From Flavobacteria bacterium BAL38 (GTDB lineage Bacteria; Bacteroidota; Bacteroidia; Flavobacteriales; Flavobacteriaceae): DNA of 64,000 nucleotides. Positions 1-10,746 of the stretch are shown here, piece by piece (position 1 is the stretch's first letter; each line of letters starts with the position of its first letter). The stretch is from the NCBI GenBank assembly GCA_000169355.1, contig AAXX01000001.1:496001-560000 (forward strand). Direction: 5' to 3'. The notes beneath the pieces are model-generated. The model was not told where the DNA came from, made no database searches, and was given only the letters and a program-made list of their open reading frames with translations. The translations under genes and the position numbers were made by a program.

Positions 1-1003
1 CATCTATTATTTCAAAAATATGCTGAAAATCGTCTTCAACATAATGAACTTGCAAATTAACCATTTGATTTGGCTTCTTATATTTTAAAGCATTTTCTAT
101 CAAATTATTAAAAATAACGCCTAGAGCTAATTTAGAAAAATGTATTGTGGGTAATTTGTTTAATTGCAATTGATTTTCTTCTGGATTTACATTGACATGA
201 TTGTAAATATCTGTAATAAATTCATTTAAATCTATATCTTCTTTTTCTCCTATCTTATCATCAGATTTTGCAAATTCTAACAAATCCACAATCAAATCAT
301 CCATAGATTTTACATTATCAAAAACAAATTTGAAGTATTTGATATCTTTTTCATCGTGAACGTCTTTATTTTTAGACTCAATTAACTGTAAAAAAGATTT
401 TACTGCTCTTAACGGAGCTCTTAAATCATGTGCAGCGGTATAGGCAAACTCCTCCATTTGAGCAAGATAACTCTGAGTTAATTCTTTACTAATTATTAAA
501 TCATTATTTGTTAATCTTAGTTCTAATAAATAGCTTACTTGTTTTGCTAATTTTTTTAAAATGCTTTTTTGTTCATCTGAAATAGATTTTGGATGATGTT
601 GACTAATAACACACAATGTGCCAAATGCAACTCCTTCTTTACTCTCTAGTGGTACTCCAAAATAAGAAACAATATTAGGATCATGTGTAACTAATGGATT
701 ATCTTTAAACCTATCATCGGTTCTTAAATCTAAAACTTGAAACAATTCTTCTCCTGATTGTATGGCATGATAACATACCGATTGTTCTATTGGAGTTTGA
801 TTAATTGAAATTCCGACTTTTGATTTAAAAAATTGTCGATTTTCGTCGACTAAACTCAATAATGCAATTGGCATTTCACATACAAAAGAGGCAATTTGAA
901 TTATGTCATCATACATTTGTTCTGGCAAAGTGTCCAGAATTTTATATTTTTCTAGTGTTTTAAGCCTTAATTGCTCTTCTATTTTTGAATTTATCTTTTT
1001 CAT
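1..1003 (-). CDS. GAF-domain sensor histidine kinase, 3' end outside the window
   Basis: The reading frame starts at the ATG at 1003 and stays open for 334 codons to the window edge, so the C-terminus is missing. Residues about 15-150 read as a GAF domain. A HisKA phosphoacceptor region follows with the H-box AAHDLRAPLRAV (His near residue 191). The start of a HATPase domain is visible with an N-box-like NNLIENALKYKK near residue 300. I see no membrane segment, so a cytoplasmic sensor is likely. It starts 21 bp after the OmpA-like gene and may be co-transcribed with it. The kinase core resembles the broken kinase at 8861-9807. The ligand and cognate regulator are unknown. Confidence 0.9.
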   Translation of the reverse strand, partial: MKKINSKIEEQLRLKTLEKYKILDTLPEQMYDDIIQIASFVCEMPIALLSLVDENRQFFKSKVGISINQTPIEQSVCYHAIQSGEELFQVLDLRTDDRFKDNPLVTHDPNIVSYFGVPLESKEGVAFGTLCVISQHHPKSISDEQKSILKKLAKQVSYLLELRLTNNDLIISKELTQSYLAQMEEFAYTAAHDLRAPLRAVKSFLQLIESKNKDVHDEKDIKYFKFVFDNVKSMDDLIVDLLEFAKSDDKIGEKEDIDLNEFITDIYNHVNVNPEENQLQLNKLPTIHFSKLALGVIFNNLIENALKYKKPNQMVNLQVHYVEDDFQHIFEIID

Positions 1004-1024
1004 TTTCACTAAATTACAAAAAAA

Positions 1025-2953
1025 TTAATTTCCAATAACAATAAATTCACTTCTTCTATTCATTTGATGTTCTTCTTCTGAACATTTTACACCATCGGAA
1101 CAATGATTAACAAGCCTAGATTCTCCATATCCTTTACTCGAAATTCTACTAGAATCGATTCCGTTCTTAACCAACCAATTAGAGGTTTCTAATGCTCTTT
1201 TATTAGATAATTCTAAATTATAAGACTTAGATGCTCTACTATCGGTATGTGATTTAATTTCTAATTTAATGTCTGGATTCTTTTGCATTACATACAATAA
1301 AATTGCAATTTGTTTTTCGGCTTTATCATTTATTTCTGATTTATCTAAATCAAAATAAATATTTTGAATAGAGAAAAATTTGGCTAAATCTAACCCGTCT
1401 TGTAATTTAACTTCCTTAGGCAACATAGTAGTTATTAAATCTGAATTAGATTTTAATTTATTTCTATAATAATCTTCTTTTGTTTCATACACTTCATGAT
1501 CATATCTTACATACCAACCTTTATTTCTATAATTATTTTTAAAGAAAAATTCGCCAGTTGAATTTGTTGTAGTTTTATCAATAATTGTTTTAGCATCATC
1601 AAATAAAGTAACAACAACATTTTCTACAGGAAAACCAAACAAAGCATCTACTACTTTACCAACAAATAATTTTTCTGTTTCCTCCATTAATGATTTTTTT
1701 TCAAAAAACTTATAAATATCATCACTCCCTTTACCTCCTGGTCTGTTTGAAGAAAAATAACCAATATGACTTTGAGCATTAATAGAATAAGAAAAATCAT
1801 CAAAAGCAGAATTTATTGGATTTCCAATATTGAATGGTTTCGAAAAAGTATCATCATTATTAATCTTAGAAACAAAAACATCTAATCCACCAAGACCTAA
1901 ATGACCATTGGAAGCAAAATACAATTCATTATCAGAAGACAAAAAAGGAAAAGTTTCTCTAGCTTCTGTATTAATTTCTGCTCCAAGATTTTCTGGAACA
2001 CCAAAAGTATTATTTGGCAAAACAGCTACACGAAATAAATCGGATTGTCCTAAAGTACCAGGCATGTTAGAAGAAAAATAGAGAAACTTCTCATCTGAAC
2101 TTAAAGCCGGATGAGCACAATTATAATCATCACTATTAAAAGGCAATTCTTGAACATCTGTCCAATTTCCATTGTGTAACTTAGCACTATATATTTTTAA
2201 TGAAACTTCGTCTTTACTATTTTTTTTATTTTTCTTTCTATTAAAATTATTTCGTGTAAAATAAAGTGTTTGTCCGTCTTTAGTTATAACAGCTGTAGAT
2301 TCGTTACTGCTAAAAAAAGAACTATTCAGAAAAAATTCGGGACTTGAAAACCGATTTAATTTTTCCAAAATACTAACATAAAGACCAGAAAAAGGCTGAT
2401 TAGTCCAACTATCAATTTTTACGCGATTATGCTCTCTAGTGCTTGTAAAAATAATACGCTCTTTATATTCAAAAACACCATAATCACTATAATTAGAATT
2501 AATATCTAAAGTAGAAATTTCATAACGTCCATTATCTGTTTTAATTTGTTTTAAATATTGAGTATTATCATCATATTCTTTAGCTCTTGAATCTGCTTCT
2601 TTTAATTTTGAAAACAACGCTAAATAATAGTTTGATTTTTCAATATCTGGGACTGTTTTAAGTGTTTGAGCATATCGATAATAATACTCATAATCAACAA
2701 TTTCTGATGATTTTATTAGTTTTTGATACCATTTATTTGCTTCAATATAATTAGCATTAAAATAATAAGAATCGGCAATTTTTTTATAAATATCAGGTGA
2801 ACCATAGCCGTTTTTATCTACTTCTATATATATAGAAACAGCATTCATATAACCTAATTTTTCATATACTTCATTAGCTTCCTTTATTTTTTTTTCTTGT
2901 GAAAAACCAATAAAAAAAAGCATAACAACTATAGAGGTAATTATTTTTTTCAT
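1025..2953 (-). CDS. OmpA-family protein with TPR, PD40 and carboxypeptidase-regulatory-like domains
   Basis: 642 residues with a signal peptide (MKKIITSIVVMLFFIGFSQE). Visible in order are TPR-like helices (about 25-115), WD40/PD40-like beta-propeller repeats containing LYFSSNMPG and GYFSSNRPGG (about 170-420), a carboxypeptidase-regulatory-like beta-sandwich (about 430-510) and a C-terminal OmpA peptidoglycan-binding domain with HTDSRASKSYNLELSNKRA and NRRSEF. This architecture is the usual OmpA partner encoded with PorP/SprF proteins and T9SS adhesins in flavobacteria, where it probably anchors the outer-membrane complex to peptidoglycan. It lies 11 bp behind the porP-like gene and is very likely in the same operon. 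Confidence 0.92.
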   Translation of the reverse strand: MKKIITSIVVMLFFIGFSQEKKIKEANEVYEKLGYMNAVSIYIEVDKNGYGSPDIYKKIADSYYFNANYIEANKWYQKLIKSSEIVDYEYYYRYAQTLKTVPDIEKSNYYLALFSKLKEADSRAKEYDDNTQYLKQIKTDNGRYEISTLDINSNYSDYGVFEYKERIIFTSTREHNRVKIDSWTNQPFSGLYVSILEKLNRFSSPEFFLNSSFFSSNESTAVITKDGQTLYFTRNNFNRKKNKKNSKDEVSLKIYSAKLHNGNWTDVQELPFNSDDYNCAHPALSSDEKFLYFSSNMPGTLGQSDLFRVAVLPNNTFGVPENLGAEINTEARETFPFLSSDNELYFASNGHLGLGGLDVFVSKINNDDTFSKPFNIGNPINSAFDDFSYSINAQSHIGYFSSNRPGGKGSDDIYKFFEKKSLMEETEKLFVGKVVDALFGFPVENVVVTLFDDAKTIIDKTTTNSTGEFFFKNNYRNKGWYVRYDHEVYETKEDYYRNKLKSNSDLITTMLPKEVKLQDGLDLAKFFSIQNIYFDLDKSEINDKAEKQIAILLYVMQKNPDIKLEIKSHTDSRASKSYNLELSNKRALETSNWLVKNGIDSSRISSKGYGESRLVNHCSDGVKCSEEEHQMNRRSEFIVIGN

Positions 2954-2964
2954 AGTCTAAAGTC

Positions 2965-3897
2965 TTAAAAGAATCTTGGAGAATAAATTTTTTCACCTGA
3001 TTTAAAAAGTTCAAAACGCAAGAAAATTTCGTGAGAACCTGAATTATAATTAGCTAAATTAGTAGCTTCAGTATCATACGAATACCCTACAAAAACCGAA
3101 TTAGAAAACTGAAAACCAACTAAAGCACTAATAGCACCATTAATTCTATAAGCAGACCCTAGAGTTAATTTTTCAAAAAATAAAAAATTAGCCGTTACAT
3201 CGGATTGCAAGGTATTTCCAGACATTATTTTAGTAAGAAAGGCTGGTTTAAATTGTATAGAGTCGCTTAAGTTAAAAACATACCCACCCATAAAAAAGTA
3301 ATCCATACTTGAATTTGCTACAGAAGATCTAGTATTATCATCATAATATTTAGTTTCTAAAAAACTAGGAATAGAAACACCTAAATAAAATTGATCTGAA
3401 TACCAATATAAACCAGCACCAATGTTTGGAGTAAAACGATTGTCGACATTGTTTTGTAAAACTGGATCTGTTGGATCATATATGCTTAATTTTGTATAAT
3501 CAACATTCAACAAATTAGCAGTTGCTTTAATTCCAAATGACAACTTAGACAAGTTAGAAAAAGTAATACGATAAGCAAAATCAGCTGAAATATTTTGTTC
3601 AGTTGCAGGACCAATTTCGTCATTAATTACGGATATTCCCCATCCTACATTAGAATTACTAACAGGAGAATGAACCGAAGCACTAGCTGTAATTGGAGCG
3701 CCATCTAAACCAACCCATTGCGCTCTATATAGAGCCGAAAAACTTAAAACATCTCTTGTACCGGCATATGCTGGATTAATTACAATGGTATTATACATGT
3801 AATTTGTAAACTGAGGGTCTTGCTGAGAAAATAATTTCTCAGTACTTATTAGCAGTAATAAATGTATTACCACTAATGATTTATTTAACTTTCTCAT
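2965..3897 (-). CDS. PorP/SprF-family type IX secretion membrane protein
   Basis: 310 residues. A signal peptide ends near FSQQDPQFTNYMYN, and the QDPQFTxYMxN...NPAYAG opening is the hallmark of the PorP/SprF family. The rest is an alternating beta-barrel pattern. SprF of Flavobacterium johnsoniae is needed for surface display of the adhesin SprB. By analogy this copy would serve the adhesin at 4568-8572. The spacing fits one transcript running adhesin, porP, ompA, but 670 bp of repeated hairpins separate the first two genes. It is a paralogue dedicated to one adhesin rather than the core secretion component; that is inference from its context. Confidence 0.93.
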   Translation of the reverse strand: MRKLNKSLVVIHLLLLISTEKLFSQQDPQFTNYMYNTIVINPAYAGTRDVLSFSALYRAQWVGLDGAPITASASVHSPVSNSNVGWGISVINDEIGPATEQNISADFAYRITFSNLSKLSFGIKATANLLNVDYTKLSIYDPTDPVLQNNVDNRFTPNIGAGLYWYSDQFYLGVSIPSFLETKYYDDNTRSSVANSSMDYFFMGGYVFNLSDSIQFKPAFLTKIMSGNTLQSDVTANFLFFEKLTLGSAYRINGAISALVGFQFSNSVFVGYSYDTEATNLANYNSGSHEIFLRFELFKSGEKIYSPRFF

Positions 3898-3950
3898 TTC
3901 TATCTTGGGGTTTTAATGAGGAGAACTTATATTGATTGGGGTTAATTAAA

Positions 3951-4565
3951 CTTACCATCCTGAAAGGAAAATTTCAACAAACTCCTTTCAAAGTAATAAG
4001 CTTCCCCAAAATATTAATACATGATTTTATAACTAGACACGATACTTACAGAATCATTATTTTAAACTTTTTTATATTATTAATAATAAATTACTAATAT
4101 AAAATTAAGTAAAAATAACGGAATAACATACTATTTTTAGAGATAATTATACTTACTACCTGAAAGGAGTTTTAAAACCCCTTTCCAAGTAATAAGCTTC
4201 CCCAAAATATCAATACATGATTTTTTCTTACTAAACGTTTTATTTAAAAACTTATTCATAAACTTCCATTTAATAAATTTATAGGTTTCAATAAATAATA
4301 TATTATGGTTTTATTATTACTTACTACTTGAAAGGAGTTTAAAAAACTCCTTTCTAAGTAATAAGCTTCCCCAAAATATCAATAAATGATTTTTTCTTAC
4401 TGAAAACTATATTAAACAAACCTATTTATGAACGTATAATTATTACTGTTATGGATTCAAATAAATTAATGTATTTTGGTTGTATTACTACTTACTACTT
4501 GAAAGGAGTTTATAACCTCCTTTCCAAGTAATAAGCTTCCCCAAAATATCAATAAATGATTTTTT
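3951..4565 (-). repeat. four-copy tandem hairpin repeat between adhesin and porP
   Basis: This fills the 670 bp gap. Conserved blocks start at 3951, 4152, 4320 and 4491 (plus coordinates; periods 201, 168, 171). Each has the plan CTTACTAC(T/C)TGAAAGGAG, short loop, CTCCTTTCxAAGTAATAAG, then CTTCCCCAAAATATCAATA and ATGATTTT. The two arms pair into a stem of about 18-21 bp. Copy 3 has an uninterrupted 11 bp inner stem. Where the arms differ, the change gives C-A mismatches on the plus strand but G-U wobbles in the minus-strand transcript, which is the strand of the flanking genes. The spacers of copies 2 and 3 are also alike, so whole units were duplicated. No T-tract follows the stems, so they are not plain terminators. 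Confidence 0.85.
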
Positions 4566-4567
4566 TT

Positions 4568-7500
4568 TTAATTAGATGCTACATATAAGTATCCTGTTTT
4601 TTGTACATTTTTTAAACCATCTAAATTATTATTTATGTAGTCATAAGAAATGATATAATAATAAGTACCTTCTGGGAGAGTTCCTCCTGAACTATTTAAT
4701 GAACTTTCAGAAACTCCGTTAAACAAGTTAGTTTTATTATCATAGTTATTAGTTTCATACACTTTAGAACCAAATCGATTAAATATTTCAACTTTATTAT
4801 TTGGATAACACTCTATACCTTCTAAGTATAAGAAATCGTTTTTTCCGTCACCATTAGGAGTTATTGCATTATAAACTTTAACACCACAAGACAAATAAAT
4901 AACTTGATTTAAATAAGCTACATTTCCACAAGGATTAGTTGCTGTCCATGTTCTATAAATTATAGACATGCTAGGACAATCACCTTGTACCGTTTCTTCT
5001 TCAAAAGTAATGGTTACCTCGCCTGAATTACTTTCAGCATAGACTACTGAAGCAGTTGGTATATTTCCACATTCAGCATACAAAACAGCTTCTATACTAG
5101 TAGTAAAAACAGGAACTGAAGTATCAACTATTGAAACAACTTGAGTAATTTCGACTGCATTTTCACAAGCATCGGTTGCAATCCATCTACGAACAACTTG
5201 ATAATTAGTTGGGCAATTTCCAGGAATAATTTCTTGTTCATATACTACTGCAACTTGATTTGAACAATTATCAGTAGCTTGTAATTCATATACTGGAAGT
5301 TGATTACTATTTTCTATTGTAAGAGTACTTGGAATTGAAGTTGTAAAAACAGGAGCTTCAGTATCATTAATACGGAATAGTTGAGTACAAGTAAAACTAT
5401 TTAACAAAGTATTACTATTTGTATGGTAAAAAGCGATGGTATAAGTTCTTGTTACTGTTCCATTACAACCCATATTACCTGCATTTGAAGCTGTTATAAC
5501 AACTGTAGTACATTCGTCACCTTTTACATCTCCAGAATGATTTCCTAATTGTTCAAATTCAAATACTGTTAATGATGTTGCTGTTGGAAGTTCATCAGAA
5601 CATGATACTGTAATTTCTTCAAAAGTTGGACAAACTAAATCAATTGTACAATTTAATTGAAAATCAATAGAAGCAGTATTAGACCAATTTCCTTGAAAAT
5701 CTTTTACTCTATAATATTTGGTTGTTGGTATTGCTAAGAAAGTTGATACCGGTGTAAATACTATTGAACCTGTTAAGGTGTTTAATATCCAATTTCCTTC
5801 ACTTGGCACATGCATTGTAACAGTATGGTTTTCTATAGCGATTGTAGATCCATAAGCAGAAGGCATTAATAATTCAATTGTTTCTGGATTTACAAGATCA
5901 CCTAGAGTATCGTTCTCTACTATATTAAAAGTTGTTGAAGTTCCATCTATATATAAAACTTGATCATTTGATGCTATTGGAAGTAAGTCAAAACCTATTT
6001 TAGCTTCGTTACTAATATTCTCATTGTAGTCTCTAATAAAATAAGTAGCAGCAGTTGGCATTTCAATAAAGTTAGCAGCTGGAACAAATTTAATCATGCC
6101 TGTAGTAACATCTATTGACCATCTTCCTTCGTTTGGCTCGGTGTAAGCTATAACATTATTTTCAGAACAAAAATCAACATTAGTAGCACTTAAAGGAGCA
6201 ACAAAACGAATACTTGTTGGATTTACAACAGTTCCTTGAACATCATTTTCAAAAGCATTGATACTAACTTCAGTATTTGAATTATAAAGTACTAAATCGT
6301 CTGTTGCAATTGGACAAGGAATAGAAGTTACTTGCAAAGGAATAACAATTTGATTACTACAATTAGTGCTCAAATCTGTACAAGTAAAACTATAGTTTCC
6401 TTCTGGTAAATTTTCAATTACAAAACTAGAGGTAGTACCAGTATATACATTACCGGTTTCTGTTTCAGTAATTGACCAATTACTAGGAAGATTAGAAACA
6501 TTAATAGTTGCAAAACCACCATTACAACTAGCTTCAGTTATAAGTGAAAAAACAGGAAGAGGAGCATTATATACATAAAATGATTGAGTAAATTCACGTC
6601 CACAAGCATCCATTGTTTTAGCCAAATAAGTGTTTCCTGCTTGTAATCCACTAAACACAGATGAACTTTGGTAATTATAAATTTGTTGTGTACCTGTTAC
6701 ATCATATAAAGTATAAGTATAAGGTGCTCTTCCACCAGTTGCTACCATATTTACTGTAGTTTCACAAGCAATGATAGATTGAAAAGTAAAAGCATCAATA
6801 GTTGTATTAAAAGCATATTCATATAAAAAACCATCTGTTAATCTTGGAAGTGCATTTTGTCCTGCAAATTGAGTAGGTTCAACTTTTTGATTGATTCCTA
6901 ATACACCACCAAAACGAATAACATAATTTTGATTTATTGGAGCGTTAAAATTGATTGTTCCACCACCTGCACTTGAAAAAAAGAAAGGAGCACTTGAAGA
7001 AATATATCCTGAATAAAGAATAGTACCATCATTTTTATAAATGGCTACAAAAGTTCCTTGAAGAGCTGCAGGCACTTTAATTGAAACAATTACATTTGTT
7101 TGAATTTCTCCACAATTACCTAATTCATGTGACATTACTGTACTTCTTACACAAGATGCATTTAAATCAAATGTTCTAGTTTTTCCGCAAGCATCAGTAA
7201 CTGTAAAATTATATAAGCCAGGAGGAAAAGATCTAACGTTATCTTTAACCAATAAACTTGAAATAAATGGATTATTTAGTTCAAAAGAATAAGGATATTG
7301 AATAGAATTTGATGTAGCAATAGTTGCACCAGCACCAAATTGAGTACTGTAATTAGCTGGCCCTGAATTAACTGTAATGTTTATTGGAGTAGTTGGCATA
7401 CTTGAAACAGCCATTTCGTTAAAGTTTAAAAAACTTACATCATCAAAGTAAACTGATCCGTCACGGGCGCTTCCAGAAACAGTACAAGTAATTGCAGGTA

Positions 7501-8572
7501 CAAAAGGAGCTGCATCTTGTCTAATTTCTTCTTGATTTGTAAAACCACAAGCATCAGTTAAAGTCAATCGGTAAGTAACACCATAACGTAAACCTAAACT
7601 TACAGCTATTGCTGAACCTTGAGAAACACTATTAACATGTGATAAATTTACATTTTGAGCAGCAATTTGTTCTCCAAAAATATTAATTACAGGTTGTCCA
7701 GGATTATTTACTTCTTCAACAACTACTGTTACAGGATTAACCACATTATTTCTAAATATTTTAACATCATATCCAATAGAACATGCATTAGATGGATCTG
7801 GGAAAGTAATGATTCTTGGAGTATCAAAAAACAAATCTTGCTCAACAGGTAAATTTAAAGTACCACCTCTGATAGCGCCACAGTCATTAAAACCAGTGTA
7901 AGTAACCTGAGCACCATTAAAAAATGAAGTTGGAACTATAAAATCAACTTGGAAATTTCTAATATTTGGAACATCTGTTTGAGGAATAAAATTGATTACT
8001 TGAATACTTTCTCCTAAATTGTTAGTAAAAGTATAAGTAACATTACCGGTTGCTGTTCCTGATAAAGTTTTAACTCTAAATTTCAACATTGAACCACAAG
8101 AAGTGGAATTAGAAGCAGAAAATCGATCAATAAATAAAATAGCTGTTGATAAAAGAGTGGCATTATTTAAACCATTTGGTAAAACAATCGTTCTGTCAGC
8201 GCTATTACCACCACAAGCATCCATAAAATCAATTACATAGGTTCCAGCAGCTAGACCTGTTATAGTGTAGCTTGAAGAATTAATAGGGATTATAAAATTT
8301 CTAGCTCCTCCAGGACCACTTAAAATTCTTACTTGATAATTTTGATTTGTGAAATCGTTTACACCAACTGTACTGTGTAAATTTGAAAGTCTGATTTCTC
8401 CGTCAGTACCATCTAAACATCTAGGAGATTTTAAAGTAAAAGCAAAATCATCAGCAGGTCTAGTTGATCCATTTGTACATTGTGAAAAACTATTTTCAAA
8501 ACTTAATATCAATAAAATGAATAGTAAATTTACTAACATTTTATTTGGTCGATTGTATGATAACTTTTTCAT
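4568..8572 (-). CDS. T9SS-secreted adhesin-like protein with gliding-motility C-terminal domain
   Basis: 1334 residues. A signal peptide (about 1-30, ending FENSFSQ) is followed by many beta-rich Ig-like or SprB-like modules with paired cysteines (for example TDACG, CGxxxT patterns). Two modules share a NDxxGxxVNPxxI pattern near residues 770-900, and two HYR-like modules opening APVFTTSI and VPVFTTSI lie near 1080-1230. The last 90 or so residues match the gliding-motility-associated (CHU_C type) C-terminal domain: [33 protein letters not shown] and [10 protein letters not shown]. That domain directs secretion through T9SS and attachment to the surface. The neighbouring PorP/SprF and OmpA genes fit this role. 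The target surface or ligand cannot be read from the sequence. Confidence 0.93.
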   Translation of the reverse strand: MKKLSYNRPNKMLVNLLFILLILSFENSFSQCTNGSTRPADDFAFTLKSPRCLDGTDGEIRLSNLHSTVGVNDFTNQNYQVRILSGPGGARNFIIPINSSSYTITGLAAGTYVIDFMDACGGNSADRTIVLPNGLNNATLLSTAILFIDRFSASNSTSCGSMLKFRVKTLSGTATGNVTYTFTNNLGESIQVINFIPQTDVPNIRNFQVDFIVPTSFFNGAQVTYTGFNDCGAIRGGTLNLPVEQDLFFDTPRIITFPDPSNACSIGYDVKIFRNNVVNPVTVVVEEVNNPGQPVINIFGEQIAAQNVNLSHVNSVSQGSAIAVSLGLRYGVTYRLTLTDACGFTNQEEIRQDAAPFVPAITCTVSGSARDGSVYFDDVSFLNFNEMAVSSMPTTPINITVNSGPANYSTQFGAGATIATSNSIQYPYSFELNNPFISSLLVKDNVRSFPPGLYNFTVTDACGKTRTFDLNASCVRSTVMSHELGNCGEIQTNVIVSIKVPAALQGTFVAIYKNDGTILYSGYISSSAPFFFSSAGGGTINFNAPINQNYVIRFGGVLGINQKVEPTQFAGQNALPRLTDGFLYEYAFNTTIDAFTFQSIIACETTVNMVATGGRAPYTYTLYDVTGTQQIYNYQSSSVFSGLQAGNTYLAKTMDACGREFTQSFYVYNAPLPVFSLITEASCNGGFATINVSNLPSNWSITETETGNVYTGTTSSFVIENLPEGNYSFTCTDLSTNCSNQIVIPLQVTSIPCPIATDDLVLYNSNTEVSINAFENDVQGTVVNPTSIRFVAPLSATNVDFCSENNVIAYTEPNEGRWSIDVTTGMIKFVPAANFIEMPTAATYFIRDYNENISNEAKIGFDLLPIASNDQVLYIDGTSTTFNIVENDTLGDLVNPETIELLMPSAYGSTIAIENHTVTMHVPSEGNWILNTLTGSIVFTPVSTFLAIPTTKYYRVKDFQGNWSNTASIDFQLNCTIDLVCPTFEEITVSCSDELPTATSLTVFEFEQLGNHSGDVKGDECTTVVITASNAGNMGCNGTVTRTYTIAFYHTNSNTLLNSFTCTQLFRINDTEAPVFTTSIPSTLTIENSNQLPVYELQATDNCSNQVAVVYEQEIIPGNCPTNYQVVRRWIATDACENAVEITQVVSIVDTSVPVFTTSIEAVLYAECGNIPTASVVYAESNSGEVTITFEEETVQGDCPSMSIIYRTWTATNPCGNVAYLNQVIYLSCGVKVYNAITPNGDGKNDFLYLEGIECYPNNKVEIFNRFGSKVYETNNYDNKTNLFNGVSESSLNSSGGTLPEGTYYYIISYDYINNNLDGLKNVQKTGYLYVASN

Positions 8573-8770
8573 GACTAAATATTTTGGGAAACATTAATTT
8601 TAAACACATGTCAAATTTCCGACAACATTTAGTCAAACCCTAAGCATAAGTAACAAGTGTAACTTTATTATTAATAAACGTATAAAAGCACAACCTCTAC
8701 ATTCAAAAACCCTATAATACAACAAAATACATGCGTTTTAAAAAAAATCAATCTTATATATAAATGTTTT

Positions 8771-8798
8771 TTTGTGAAACTTTTTTTGTAAATTTACA
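8771..8798 (+). promoter_or_regulatory. candidate promoter of the broken kinase gene
   Basis: A TTTG (8771-8774) is followed by TTTTGTAAATTTACAA, which includes a TAAATTTA resembling the Bacteroidota -7 element TAnnTTTG. The spacing of 14 bp is shorter than usual. The same TTTGTA-ATTTACAA core recurs at 9875-9889 in front of the response regulator. Otherwise the 288 bp between the divergent adhesin and kinase genes show nothing I can name. Confidence 0.35.
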
Positions 8799-8860
8799 AT
8801 ACCCGAGTAGGCGATTTGAGCAACTAATAGATAATTTTAAATACTTATTATCTTAATCTT

Positions 8861-9807
8861 ATGCTAGAAAAATATAATTTTAACGATGAAATAATACAGC
8901 ATTTCATTATTGACCAAACTGAATTAGTTGCTAAAACAGGTAGTTGGGAATTAGACCTTTTAACTAATGATTTGTATTGGTCTGAAGGTGTTTTTAGAAT
9001 TTTAGAACGAGAACCTGAAACTAAAAAATTAAACATCAGCATGGAATTAGAAATAATACATCCTGACGATTTACAAAAACATCCGATAGAGAAAAAGCAA
9101 ACAAACAATTACAAACCAGAGCTAAAGAACTCGGCGAGGCAAACAAAGAATTAGAACATTTTGCCTATATAATTTCTCATGATCTTCAAGAACCTTTGAG
9201 AATGATAACTAGTTTTTTAACTCAGATAGAAAAAAAATACAATGATGTCTTAGATGAAAAGGGAAAGAAATACATATTTTTTGCTGTTGATGGTACTAAA
9301 AGAATGAAAAAAATCATATTAGATATTTTAGAATTTTCAAGAGCAGGAAAATATATAGATGAAAAAGAAAGTATAGACTTAAATGATATTATGAAAGAAA
9401 TAAAAGGTTTCTATGAGAACGAATATCCTAATGGAAAATTCAATTATGAAAATTTACCAACAATAGTTTCTTACAGATCTCCTATATTTCAAATTTTTCA
9501 TAACTTAGTTAGTAATGCCTTTAAATATTCAAAAGAAAATTTAAACCCCGAAATAGATATAAAAGTAGTAAACCAATCAAAAAAAGACATAACATTTGCA
9601 GTTCAAGACAATGGCATTGGTATTGAAAAGGAATATTTAGAAAAAATATTTGTATTATTTCAAAGATTGCAAAGTAATGAAGAAATTAAAGGAAGCGGAA
9701 TTGGATTAGCAATTGTAAAAAAAATAGTAGAAAGTTTAAATGGTACCATTTGGGTCGAATCTGAAAAAGACTTTGGTAGCACATTTTATTTTAAAATTCC
9801 TAAATAA
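8861..9807 (+). pseudogene. PAS sensor histidine kinase, internally deleted and frameshifted
   Basis: The first frame (8861-9154) encodes the start of a PAS domain (TGSWELDLLTNDLYWSEGVF, then EIIHPDDLQK) and stops. The other half lies in a different frame, open from about 9067 to 9807. It begins DREKANKQLQ and continues through the HisKA box ISHDLQEPLRM (His near 9178), an N-box HNLVSNAFKYSKE, G1 DNGIGIE and G2 GSGIGLAIVKK. The usual second half of the PAS domain is absent at the joint, so this is a deletion with loss of frame, not a single indel. A TTG at 9196 would give only a kinase core without the phosphoacceptor His. The ATPase half might still be made by re-initiation, but a complete kinase is not encoded. 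Confidence 0.8.
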
Positions 9808-9874
9808 AAAACACTAGCATTAAAAAATTATCTTTTGATTTTTTTAAGGAAAACATTATGAAATGTAGGAAAAA

Positions 9875-9889
9875 TTTGTACATTTACAA
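9875..9889 (+). promoter_or_regulatory. candidate promoter of the response-regulator pair
   Basis: TTTGTACATTTACAA lies about 50 bp before the ATG at 9939 and repeats, with one change, the core found before the kinase gene at 8785-8798. It would let the two regulators be transcribed independently of the broken kinase. The match to TAnnTTTG is imperfect (TACATTTA). Confidence 0.3.
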
Positions 9890-9938
9890 GAGAATTATTA
9901 ATTACAAGCCAAAATAACAACATTAACAACCATATTTT

Positions 9939-10361
9939 ATGAAAAAAAATCAAATTTTATTAGTTGAAGATAATGAAGGTGATATCATTCTTACGTTAGA
10001 AGCTTTTGAAGAGTCTGATTTTAAAACGGAAATTCAAGTAGCACGTAATGGAAAAGAAGCTATTAATTATTTATTTGAAAATTGTACTAATTCGCAACTT
10101 CCAGATATAATTATTTTAGATATTAACTTACCTTTGCTAAATGGACATGAAGTTTTAAAAAAAATAAAAGAGAATGAAAAAACAAAACACATTCCAGTTA
10201 TTATGTTAACAACATCATCAGCTATTAACGACATTAATTTAACTTACGCAAATCATGCAAATGGTTTTATTTCAAAACCATCTGATGTTAATGATTTTTT
10301 TCAAACCATAAATGCACTGGGTAAATTTTGGTTTAATACATGTAGTTTACCCAAGACTTAA
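9939..10361 (+). CDS. single-domain response regulator (Rcp1-like)
   Basis: 140 residues forming a complete receiver domain and nothing else. Visible are the acidic pair in LLVEDNEGD, the phosphoacceptor Asp61 in IIILDINLP, the Thr/Ser pair in MLTTSS and Lys113 in ISKPSD. The DNEGD motif and the length fit regulators that pair with PAS or phytochrome-type histidine kinases and act through protein contact rather than DNA binding. The gene follows the broken kinase by 131 bp and precedes a second regulator by 6 bp. With the adjacent kinase damaged, it must use another kinase or be a relic; that is inference. Confidence 0.92.
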   Translation: MKKNQILLVEDNEGDIILTLEAFEESDFKTEIQVARNGKEAINYLFENCTNSQLPDIIILDINLPLLNGHEVLKKIKENEKTKHIPVIMLTTSSAINDINLTYANHANGFISKPSDVNDFFQTINALGKFWFNTCSLPKT

Positions 10362-10367
10362 ATAAAA

Positions 10368-10745
10368 ATGTTAGGAGAAGAGAAATTACAAAATATTTTA
10401 CTTATTGAAGACAATGAAGGTGACTTTTTTCTCTTTGAAGAATATCTAAATGAAAAAATACCAAACACGAAAATAAAGCATGTAAAAAGATTTCAAGAAC
10501 TAAAAAATCTGAATGCTAGCTTCGATTTTGTTTTCCTAGATTTATCATTACCCGATAAAAGTGGAATTGAACTTTTAGAAGCAGTTTTACAACTTTTTAC
10601 CAAAACCCCAGTTATTGTTTTATCAGGTTATGAAGAAGAATTCATAAAAGAAAAAGCCTTATCTATTGGTGCTGCAAATTATCTTTTTAAAGACCAGTTA
10701 AATAGTGAAGTTCTATTTGAGGTGATATCACAAAGCAATAGATAA
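10368..10745 (+). CDS. second single-domain response regulator
   Basis: 125 residues with a receiver fold: acidic cluster in LLIEDNEGD, predicted phosphoacceptor Asp58 in FVFLDLSLP, Ser86 in VIVLSGYEE and Lys108 in YLFKDQ. There is no output domain. It starts 6 bp after the previous regulator, so the two are probably co-translated members of one phosphorelay. It ends one base before the stop of the convergent glycosyltransferase gene, with no visible terminator between them. Confidence 0.9.
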   Translation: MLGEEKLQNILLIEDNEGDFFLFEEYLNEKIPNTKIKHVKRFQELKNLNASFDFVFLDLSLPDKSGIELLEAVLQLFTKTPVIVLSGYEEEFIKEKALSIGAANYLFKDQLNSEVLFEVISQSNR

Positions 10746-10746
10746 A

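Noticed and set aside
3951..4565. CRISPR array or integron attC sites
   Set aside because: Only four units with long, unequal and partly similar spacers, no cas or integrase gene, and no R'/R'' attC core sequences; the hairpin units are a tandem duplication.
7655..8597. Plus-strand frames at 7655-7852 and 8349-8597
   Set aside because: They lie opposite the adhesin gene and encode no recognisable protein; shadows of the minus-strand reading frame.
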